In this document: in pieces, positions 32,750 through 39,467 of the stretch | Layout: every line of letters starts with the position of its first letter | Position numbering within the stretch: the stretch's first letter is position 1 | Source: JARYMI01 sp037444845 | Lineage (GTDB): Bacteria; Acidobacteriota; Aminicenantia; Aminicenantales; UBA8522 | Direction of reading: 5' to 3' | NCBI GenBank assembly: GCA_037444845.1 | Contig: JBBILQ010000007.1 | Span: 8,972-72,971 of the forward strand | Length of the DNA stretch: 64,000 nt | Program-made: the position numbers and the translations under genes | The notes under the pieces: model-generated | What the model was told of the DNA's origin: nothing | Database searches by the model: none | What the model saw: only the letters and a program-made list of their open reading frames with translations

Positions 32750-34117
32750 ATGGAAAAGCTCAAAACCATAACCCGGCGTGAATTCATAGGAAAAACGGCC
32801 ACGGGTGCGGCCGGCCTGATGATTGTGTCCAGGCATGTGCTCGGCGGCCGCGGCGTCCAGGCGCCCAGCGACACGCTCAACATCGGCTGTGTGGGCGTGT
32901 GGGGCAAAGGCGCTTCCGATATTGTCTCTGTGAGCACCGAGAACATCGTAGGGCTGTGCGAGGTGGATGATGAGATGATGGCCAAATTCCTGAAGAACGA
33001 GCGCCACACCGCCGAGCAGCAGGCCAAGTATGAGAAGGCAAACAAGTATAGAGATTTTCGCGAGATGTTAGACAAGGAAAAAAGCGTTGACGCCATCGTC
33101 GTCAGCACCCCCGACCACACCCACGCCGTTATCGCCATGATGGCCATCAAGATGGGGAAGCACGTCTTCGTCCAGAAGCCGCTCACCCACACGGTTAACG
33201 AAGCGAGACTCCTGGCCCAGGAGGCGAAAAAGGCGGGCGTTGCCACCCAGATGGGGAATCAGGGACATGCTGGAGAAGGGGCGCGCCTGATCTGCGAGTG
33301 GATCTGGGATGGAGCCATTGGGCCGGTCGAGGAAGTTCATGTCTGGACCAACCGGCCCATCTGGCCGCAGGGTATTGACGCTCCTAAGGAGATACCCTCC
33401 GTCCCGCCGACAATCGATTGGAACGTCTGGCTCGGTCCGGCGGCATGGCGGCCCTACCATCCGTCCTACCATCCTTTTGTCTGGCGCGGCTGGTGGGACT
33501 TCGGCACCGGAGCGTTAGGTGACATGGGTGCCCACCTCATCGATCAGCCATTCTGGGCGCTCGACCTCGGGCATCCTAAGTCCGTCCAGGCGAGCTCGAC
33601 GAAATTCACCAGGGACTCCTATCCGATGGCTGAGATCGTCACTTACGAGTTCCCGGCCCGCGGCAAACTCCCGCCGGTTAAGCTTATCTGGTACGACGGC
33701 GGGTTGATGCCGCCGAGACCCAAAGAGTTAGGAAGCGGCCGGATGATGGGCGACGAAGGCGGCGGCTGCCTTTTTGTGGGGAAGAAGGGACTGCTGATGT
33801 GCGGGACATACGGTGAGAATCCGCGTCTTGTTCCCGAAGATCTCATGCGAAGCTACAAGCGGCCGGCAAAGACCATCCCCCGTTCTCCCGGCATCCACGA
33901 GGAATGGGTCGCCGCCATCAAGGCAGGGAAAAAATCGACGACGGATTTCGAGTATTCAGGAAGATTGACCGAGGTCATGTTGTTAGCGAATATTGCCGTC
34001 CGGATGCAGGAGGCGAAGACAGTGCTCGAGTGGGATGGGGAGAAAATGGAGTTTACGAACCTCCCCGAGGCCAACAAGTTTCTGCACAAAGAGTACCGGG
34101 CCGACTGGTCGTTGTAA
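32750..34117 (+). CDS. Tat-exported Gfo/Idh/MocA oxidoreductase
   Basis: A 455-residue oxidoreductase with a twin-arginine signal (TRREFIGKTATGAAGLM, Arg9-Arg10), so it is folded with its nicotinamide cofactor in the cytoplasm and exported. The ATG at 32750 follows GGGAGGAACG; the longer upstream frame is not credible. The Rossmann domain begins LNIGCVGVWGKG. The usual Glu-Lys-Pro is Gln-Lys-Pro here (HVFVQKPLTHTVNEA), as in the exported subfamily. WWDFGTGALGDMGAHLIDQPF carries the Asp/His region. DUF1080 and ThuA genes follow closely, a combination known from bacteria that oxidise and cleave sugars as 3-keto derivatives. Substrate is inferred only. Confidence 0.92.
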   Translation: MEKLKTITRREFIGKTATGAAGLMIVSRHVLGGRGVQAPSDTLNIGCVGVWGKGASDIVSVSTENIVGLCEVDDEMMAKFLKNERHTAEQQAKYEKANKYRDFREMLDKEKSVDAIVVSTPDHTHAVIAMMAIKMGKHVFVQKPLTHTVNEARLLAQEAKKAGVATQMGNQGHAGEGARLICEWIWDGAIGPVEEVHVWTNRPIWPQGIDAPKEIPSVPPTIDWNVWLGPAAWRPYHPSYHPFVWRGWWDFGTGALGDMGAHLIDQPFWALDLGHPKSVQASSTKFTRDSYPMAEIVTYEFPARGKLPPVKLIWYDGGLMPPRPKELGSGRMMGDEGGGCLFVGKKGLLMCGTYGENPRLVPEDLMRSYKRPAKTIPRSPGIHEEWVAAIKAGKKSTTDFEYSGRLTEVMLLANIAVRMQEAKTVLEWDGEKMEFTNLPEANKFLHKEYRADWSL

Positions 34118-34136
34118 ACCCGAAGGAGAGATGCAG

Positions 34137-34943
34137 ATGCAGATGAAGGGAATGGGGACATTATATTCAATTTTCCTTCTTTTGCCCTGGTTTCTATTTT
34201 TTTGCAGTCAGGGGAGCCAGACGAAAAAGGGGGGAGAGGAACAGCCTGCGCTGAGTGGGGTCCTTGGGTGGGCCATCCACGACCCGGCGAGACCCCTGCC
34301 TCCGGTCGTCGACCCCGGGCCAGGGGGGCCTCCAGCGCCGGCGCCGTCCGATGCGATCGTCCTTTTTAACGGCACTGATTTTTCTGAGTGGGAAGACAGC
34401 AAAGGGGAACCGGTCAGATGGAAAGTTGAGGCTGGATGCATGGAAGTCGTGGCCAAGACGGGATCGATCCGGACGAAAAAAGCCTTCGGCGACAGTCAGG
34501 TTCATGTTGAGTGGGCGACGCCCGCAGCCGTCAGCGGCGAAGGCCAGGGGCGGGGAAACAGCGGCGTCTTCCTGATGAACACCTACGAGGTCCAGGTGTT
34601 AGATTCCTACGAGAACAGGACCTATGCCGACGGCATGGCTGGAGCCGTCTACGGTCAGTATCCGCCCCTGGTCAACGTCTGCAGGAAGCCCGGCGAATGG
34701 CAGACTTATGACGTTATTTTCAGGCGGCCGCGCTTTGATGCCGGGGGGAAGGTCATGAGCCCGGCGCGGATGACAGTATTTCACAACGGAATCCTTATCC
34801 ATGACAATGTCGAACTCATTGGCCCGACGACGCACAAAATCCGGACGCCTTACATGCCGCATCCGGACAGGCTGCCGCTCTCTCTGCAGGAACACGGCAA
34901 CCCTGTCCGCTTCCGCAACATCTGGGTCCGCCCCCTCGAATAA
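34137..34943 (+). CDS. DUF1080 (3-keto-disaccharide hydrolase-like) lipoprotein
   Basis: A 268-residue predicted lipoprotein. The ATG at 34137 has AAGGAG eight bases upstream; ATGs at 34131 and 34143 are alternatives. The signal ends LLLPWFLFFCSQG with Cys23 as the lipid site. The DUF1080 jelly-roll (about residues 80-268) shows IVLFNGTDFSEWE, RWKVEAGCMEVVAKTGSI, RGNSGVFLMNTYEVQVLDSY, EWQTYDVIFRRPRF and a final RFRNIWVRPLE. Family members cleave 3-keto-glycosides made by Gfo/Idh-type glycoside 3-dehydrogenases, which fits the gene directly upstream. A Pro-rich linker (residues about 50-78) joins signal and domain. Confidence 0.9.
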   Translation: MQMKGMGTLYSIFLLLPWFLFFCSQGSQTKKGGEEQPALSGVLGWAIHDPARPLPPVVDPGPGGPPAPAPSDAIVLFNGTDFSEWEDSKGEPVRWKVEAGCMEVVAKTGSIRTKKAFGDSQVHVEWATPAAVSGEGQGRGNSGVFLMNTYEVQVLDSYENRTYADGMAGAVYGQYPPLVNVCRKPGEWQTYDVIFRRPRFDAGGKVMSPARMTVFHNGILIHDNVELIGPTTHKIRTPYMPHPDRLPLSLQEHGNPVRFRNIWVRPLE

Positions 34944-35149
34944 TTCAGGGGACACTATATTATTTTTTATGGGCGACGGAAGGGCCACTTCTCGTGGCGA
35001 TTTTGTCGAATCCCTTTGCTACCAAAAATCGCTTGCATGGTATTAAAAACAGCACATGACAATGAATTGCATTTGTAATCGTCAGAACGGATGACCTCCT
35101 GGATAAGGGTGACTTGGCTGGCGAGCACGGTGTTTTGAAGGAGAAACGG

Positions 35150-35959
35150 ATGCAAAAAAAACATTTTCCATGGATCAGGTTCTGGGCTTTGGCCCAGGGG
35201 ATTCTGATCTTATTGTCCTTCTCTTTAGCTCGGTTGTCTGCGTTAGGTTGGGCGGGAGAGCAACTCAAAAAGAAAGCGCTTTTTGTCTGGGGCGGCTGGG
35301 AAGGGCATGAGCCCAAGCAGTGCGTGGACATCTTTGCGCCCTGGCTGGCTGAACAGGGCTTTGAGGTGGAGATTTCGACAACCCTCGATTCCTACTTGGA
35401 CGAAAAGAAAATGAAGTCGCTCGACCTCGTCGTCCAGGTTTACACGATGTCCACGATCACTCCTCAACAGGAGAGGGGATTGCTCGAGGCCGTGAGGAGC
35501 GGAGTCGGACTGGCCGGCTGGCACGGCGGGCTGGCCGATGCCTTCCGAAGCAACACAGAATACCAGTTCATGGTCGGCGGCCAGTGGGTCGCTCACCCGG
35601 GAGGCATCATCCCTTACGAGGTCAACATCATAGACCATAAGGACCCGATCACAGCCGGTCTCCGCGACTTTGCGATGAACTCCGAGCAGTACTACATGCA
35701 CGTCGACCCGGCGAGCGAGGTGCTGGCCACGACGCGCTTTTCGGGAGAATACGCCCCGTGGATCAAGGGAGTTGTCATGCCGGTCGTCTGGAAGAAGATG
35801 TACGGACAAGGACGCGTTTTTTACACCTCGCTCGGCCACGTGGCCAAAGACTTTGACGTCCCAGAGGCGCGAGAAATCGTCAAGCGGGGAATGCTCTGGG
35901 CCGCCCGGGTCATTGGAGACGATGCACAACGTCATCCTGCGGGAAGGAAAGCCCTTTAA
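35150..35959 (+). CDS. ThuA-like domain protein
   Basis: A 269-residue protein with a signal peptide (residues about 1-36: basic QKKHFPW, then a hydrophobic run ending LGWAG) and a ThuA-like glutamine-amidotransferase-fold domain. Family features include ALFVWGGWEGHEPKQ, LDLVVQVYTMSTITPQQ, GVGLAGWHGGLADAFR, YQFMVGGQWVAHPGG and GRVFYTSLGH. ThuA with the dehydrogenase ThuB takes part in 3-keto-trehalose use in rhizobia; here it completes a Gfo/DUF1080/ThuA module. The ATG follows AAGGAG at six bases. The gap 34944-35149 carries a GGGGACACTATATTATT motif and no gene. Confidence 0.88.
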   Translation: MQKKHFPWIRFWALAQGILILLSFSLARLSALGWAGEQLKKKALFVWGGWEGHEPKQCVDIFAPWLAEQGFEVEISTTLDSYLDEKKMKSLDLVVQVYTMSTITPQQERGLLEAVRSGVGLAGWHGGLADAFRSNTEYQFMVGGQWVAHPGGIIPYEVNIIDHKDPITAGLRDFAMNSEQYYMHVDPASEVLATTRFSGEYAPWIKGVVMPVVWKKMYGQGRVFYTSLGHVAKDFDVPEAREIVKRGMLWAARVIGDDAQRHPAGRKAL

Positions 35960-36075
35960 TTTTCTGTTTTTTCCCTTCTTCTTTTTCTTCTCCTCCTCCG
36001 TTAGTTCCTCCTCTCGCTCTTCAGCCCCTCCAGACCGTTGCCGAAGTTGAGATTTTTTGCTAAACCCAATATTGC

Positions 36076-36105
36076 TTGACATTTACAATAGTTGTATAAT
36101 ACAAT
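36076..36105 (+). promoter_or_regulatory. Promoter and palindromic operator of the hgcAB operon
   Basis: TTGACA (36076-36081), 18 bases, TACAAT (36100-36105). A perfect 13-base palindrome TTGTATAATACAA (36092-36104) occupies the spacer end and the -10, where a MarR dimer would block RNA polymerase. Upstream ACAATAGTTGT (36085-36095) overlaps as a second inverted repeat. The regulator gene starts 25 bases downstream, so autoregulation is likely. Confidence 0.7.
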
Positions 36106-36129
36106 GATATAAAGTTGAGGTGTTAGATA

Positions 36130-36609
36130 ATGGATATTCAGAAAATTCGCTGGCTGAGGGAAAAACTCAGACAGCTGGAAAGGGCAATAGACGGCTGTTT
36201 CAGGGCTGAGGGAGGCTGTTGCGGCCTGACTCTTTCTCAGTGCCATACCCTGATTGAGGTTGGGTACAAAGGTGAAGTCTCGCTCATAGACCTCGCCACA
36301 ACCCTCAGCCTGGACCCGAGCACTCTCAGCCGGACAGTTAACGGCCTCGTCCTCGTCGGCCTGATCAGCAGGCTTACCAATGAAAAAGACAGGCGCTACG
36401 TGGTTATCTCGTTGACCGGGCAGGGGAAAAAGGTCTTTGAGGAGATTGAAGCCATTTTTAATCGCTACTATTCCGGAGTCCTTGGGCTTATCCCGGATGA
36501 TAAAAAAGATCCGGTGGTCGATAGCATCGCTCTTTTTGCTGATGCAGTCAAAAAATATAACGACTCTGACGAAGGGTGCAAGAATGAACCTTCTGGGTGC
36601 GGAGGTTGA
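36130..36609 (+). CDS. MarR-type regulator of the hgcAB operon
   Basis: A 159-residue winged-helix regulator of the MarR type: LSLIDLATTLSLDPSTLSRTVNGLV-like recognition region (residues about 55-80), then the wing LTNEKDRRYVVISLTGQGKK. It is unusually rich in cysteine: Cys23, Cys30-Cys31 and Cys38 before the DNA-binding domain, and Cys150 and Cys157 in the tail (GCKNEPSGCGG), which could bind a metal or sense redox state. The stop lies five bases before the hgcA start, and the hgcA ribosome site is within its last codons, so the genes are cotranscribed. A palindromic operator covers its own promoter. The ligand is unknown. Confidence 0.85.
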   Translation: MDIQKIRWLREKLRQLERAIDGCFRAEGGCCGLTLSQCHTLIEVGYKGEVSLIDLATTLSLDPSTLSRTVNGLVLVGLISRLTNEKDRRYVVISLTGQGKKVFEEIEAIFNRYYSGVLGLIPDDKKDPVVDSIALFADAVKKYNDSDEGCKNEPSGCGG

Positions 36610-36614
36610 GCAGA

Positions 36615-37760
36615 ATGAGTAACGATAGTCAAGAGAAACGAGAGGTTGAGTGCTCTTGCGCCGATTGCTGCAGCGTTTCGGCCAGCAAGGACAGCGAGCA
36701 AAGCGATGAGCGATATGTCCATAAAAACGTCGGCTGGATAAAAAGCCAGCTTGAGACAGCATCCGGGCCGATTCCCGTCGTTTCCACACAGTTGAACTGG
36801 AGAGACAGCTCAGGCTCTTTTGCCGTCCGCTTGGGCATAAAAAGGATGAATTATGCTGTCAGGCCGGGACTCTATGCCGTCGGTAATCCGAACTCGAGTT
36901 CATTCGTGTTTGTCTCGGCCAATTTCAAGTTGAGCTTTGACCGCTTGAGGAAAGAGCTCGACGGTGTCGATGGCTGGATTCTTGTCATCGATACAAAAGG
37001 CATCAACGTCTGGTGCGCTGCCGGGAAAGGGACTTTCGGGACCGGAGAAATTATAAGGAGGCTTGAGGCGACCGGCCTTCGGAGAGTCGTCTCTCACCGG
37101 ACGCTCATCCTGCCTCAGCTCGGGGCGCCGGGAGTTGCCGCTCATCAGGTGACAAAAGAGTCCGGGTTCAAAATTGTTTACGGGCCGGTGAGAGCCTCGG
37201 ACATCAAGCTTTTTCTCGGCAAGGGCATGAAGGCTTCGGAAGAGATGAGGACGGTTCGTTTTAACCTGGCGGACAGGCTGAGCCTGACTCCGCTCGAGCT
37301 GGTCCTGACGCTAAAGTACGTGGGTGCAGCTGTTCTTATCCTTTTAATCCTTGACCTCCTCGGCCTCATTACCTTTTCCTGGAAAACAATCTATCCCTAC
37401 CTTGGCGCTATCATTGCCGGCTGCGTTGGTGTGCCGGCGCTTCTGCCCTGGATTCCGGGCCCTGCCTTTGCCTGGAAAGGCTGGCTTTTAGGGATGGCCT
37501 GGGCGCTGATTGTGAATGTTGAGCAGGGGTTGATTTTTTCAGGCTCTCCCGGCTGCGCGCAGGCCTGGCCGCGCGCAGCTTCCCATTTTCTCCTCCTGCC
37601 GGCTATCTCCGCCTTCCTGGCCATGAATTTTACGGGTTCATCCACATACACGTCTCTCTCGGGTGTTGTCCGGGAGATGAAGGCGGCTGTGCCAGCCATC
37701 CTTCTTTCGGCCGGACTGGGGCTCGCGTTTGTCGTCGCTTTGCTGGCTGGCGTTTTTTGA
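36615..37760 (+). CDS. hgcA: Mercury-methylation corrinoid protein HgcA
   Basis: HgcA, the membrane corrinoid protein that passes a methyl group to Hg(II), forming methylmercury together with HgcB. The diagnostic cap-helix motif NVWCAAGK is intact at residues 131-138; Cys134 corresponds to the essential cobalt-facing Cys93 of the Pseudodesulfovibrio mercurii protein. The preceding VSANFKLSFDRLRKELDG and following FGTGEIIRRLEATGL also fit. Five C-terminal membrane helices (from about residue 230) are present. The ATG at 36615 follows GGAGG at nine bases, giving 381 residues. The N-terminus carries an extra cluster CSCADCC (13-19). The methyl donor pathway is not encoded nearby. Confidence 0.96.
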   Translation: MSNDSQEKREVECSCADCCSVSASKDSEQSDERYVHKNVGWIKSQLETASGPIPVVSTQLNWRDSSGSFAVRLGIKRMNYAVRPGLYAVGNPNSSSFVFVSANFKLSFDRLRKELDGVDGWILVIDTKGINVWCAAGKGTFGTGEIIRRLEATGLRRVVSHRTLILPQLGAPGVAAHQVTKESGFKIVYGPVRASDIKLFLGKGMKASEEMRTVRFNLADRLSLTPLELVLTLKYVGAAVLILLILDLLGLITFSWKTIYPYLGAIIAGCVGVPALLPWIPGPAFAWKGWLLGMAWALIVNVEQGLIFSGSPGCAQAWPRAASHFLLLPAISAFLAMNFTGSSTYTSLSGVVREMKAAVPAILLSAGLGLAFVVALLAGVF

Positions 37761-37773
37761 GGAGTCGCTTTCG

Positions 37774-38049
37774 ATGAGAGAACATCGCTATCTCAAGAAT
37801 GTAACAACCCTGGCCTATGAACCGGCCAAGTGCACGGGTTGTGGTCTGTGCGAAGATGTCTGTCCGCATCGTGTATTCGGGCTTGAAAACGGCAAGGCCT
37901 GGGTCAGGGACCTCGACCTTTGCATGGAGTGCGGCGCCTGCTCTAAGAACTGTCCGTTTGCGGCGATCACTGTCCGCGCCGGAGTCGGGTGCGCCTGGGC
38001 GATCATGGCTTCTGAGCTCCGGGGAAAAAAAGAAGTCGCCTGCGGCTAA
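37774..38049 (+). CDS. hgcB: Mercury-methylation ferredoxin HgcB
   Basis: A 91-residue dicluster ferredoxin that reduces the HgcA corrinoid. Two [4Fe-4S] motifs are seen: Cys20, 23, 26, 30 (CTGCGLCEDVCP) and Cys50, 53, 56, 60 in the HgcB-diagnostic CMECGACSKNCP. Cys73 (GVGCAWA), strictly conserved in HgcB, is at the canonical position. The C-terminus is VACG, one cysteine (Cys90) where characterised HgcBs carry a pair. The ATG follows GGAG ten bases upstream and lies 13 bases after hgcA. Its last four bases overlap the convergent aminotransferase gene. Confidence 0.95.
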   Translation: MREHRYLKNVTTLAYEPAKCTGCGLCEDVCPHRVFGLENGKAWVRDLDLCMECGACSKNCPFAAITVRAGVGCAWAIMASELRGKKEVACG

Positions 38050-39356
38050 GAAAGGGTGCCCTTTTTAATGATGTCCTCCATGATGTCGGCGAAGGTGTCG
38101 ATTTCCCTGACTGATAATGAGATGTTCACGACAATCCGTATCCCGTCGATCAACCCGTCCGGATGTTTTACCGTCGAAACGACAATCCCCCACTTGTCAA
38201 GCAGATGCTCGGCGAGCTTGTCCATGTCCAGGCCCTCAACGCCGAAGGTGGCGATAGCGCAAGATTCGGCCGGGTCAAGAGACGAGTAGAACCTCACCCG
38301 CGGGTGCGCGCGAAGGCGGTTAGCCCAGCGCTCTTTCAGGTATTGAAGGCGCGCCGATTTCCGCTCGATGCCGATGCCCTCGTTGAAGGTGATCGCCTCG
38401 GCGATGGCGATGCGGTTCGCCGGTGTGCGTGTCCCCACGTCCTCGAAGCGGCGGATATCATTCGGCCTGTCCGTCCAGGGGGGCGTCAGCGGCCAAACCT
38501 TGGGGATTCTATCCCTGGGAATTCGCACGAACCCGTTTCCGGGCGGCGCCATCAGCCATTTATGCAGGCTTGCCGTGTAGTAGTCGCAGCCGAGGTCGGC
38601 GAGCTTGAAGGGCACGTGCATGAAGCCGTGGGCGCCGTCGCAGAGCACTTCGATGCCTCGCGAGTGGGCCATGTCCGAGAGCCGGCGGACAGGCGCCATC
38701 TGACCCGTCCAGTGAGTCATGTGGCAGAAATGAATCACCTTCGTCCGCGGCGTCACCTGCTCCGCCACCAGGTCGTAGAACTTGTCGAGCGGCACGGGCG
38801 GAGATGGAAGAGGGACGATCTTGAGAACAATGCCCTCGCGCCTCTCGCGCTGCTTCCAGGAGCTGAGCAACCGCGGGTAGTCCTGGTTGGTGATGACCAC
38901 CTCGTCGCCCCGCTTCAGGTCGATTCCCATGATGGGAATTTGGCCTGCCTCTGTTCCACCGCGGCAAATGACGAGCTCTTCAGGATCGCAGCCCAGGTGG
39001 AATGCCAGCCGCCGCCGGCAGCTCTCGATTTCTTTGGCCAGGATGGCCATCGAGTGAGCGGCGGCGTTGCCCGAAAACGAGCTGTGCCGGATGACAGCTT
39101 CCTGGACAATGCGGAGACCGGGCTGGATGGTGCCGTTGTTCAGGTTGATGATGTTGCGGTCTTCGGTGAAGGCCTGCAGGACTTGGAACCAGAAGTCTTC
39201 GTCCGAGGCGACCTCTTCGGGACTGAGATCGGCCCTATCACGGCCTGCCTCGAAAATGCGTTCGAGAACGCTGTGAGGAGTGCCGGCCAGCACGCCAACG
39301 CCGGCGGCACAGCTCAGGAGAAAATCCCTTCTGTTTAAATCACGTCCATTCCACAT
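38046..39356 (-). CDS. Tat-exported class V aminotransferase-fold protein
   Basis: A 436-residue PLP-dependent protein of the class V aminotransferase/isopenicillin-N epimerase type, with a twin-arginine signal (NRRDFLLSCAAGVGVLAG, Arg9-Arg10). The PLP lysine is Lys266 in ASLHKWLMAPPGNGF, preceded by His265; LCDGAHGFMHV carries the Asp that binds the pyridine ring. Residues VICRGGTEAGQIP form the phosphate-binding start. Substrate is unknown; export of a PLP enzyme is unusual but common in this family. A GGAGGGCG ribosome site precedes the ATG. It converges on hgcB with a four-base overlap. Confidence 0.88.
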   Translation of the reverse strand: MWNGRDLNRRDFLLSCAAGVGVLAGTPHSVLERIFEAGRDRADLSPEEVASDEDFWFQVLQAFTEDRNIINLNNGTIQPGLRIVQEAVIRHSSFSGNAAAHSMAILAKEIESCRRRLAFHLGCDPEELVICRGGTEAGQIPIMGIDLKRGDEVVITNQDYPRLLSSWKQRERREGIVLKIVPLPSPPVPLDKFYDLVAEQVTPRTKVIHFCHMTHWTGQMAPVRRLSDMAHSRGIEVLCDGAHGFMHVPFKLADLGCDYYTASLHKWLMAPPGNGFVRIPRDRIPKVWPLTPPWTDRPNDIRRFEDVGTRTPANRIAIAEAITFNEGIGIERKSARLQYLKERWANRLRAHPRVRFYSSLDPAESCAIATFGVEGLDMDKLAEHLLDKWGIVVSTVKHPDGLIDGIRIVVNISLSVREIDTFADIMEDIIKKGTLS

Positions 39357-39467
39357 ATCGCCCTCCTTAAAAATGAGTTAAAAGATGATACCATTTTTCT
39401 GGACCATGCCTCAACTTATGACAAATTGACCGGCATTCAGGAGAATAATGAGGAGAAACAGATGGGG

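Noticed and set aside
38163..39338. A 391-codon plus-strand frame after hgcB
   Set aside because: Antisense to the class V aminotransferase gene, whose PLP lysine and Tat signal are clear.
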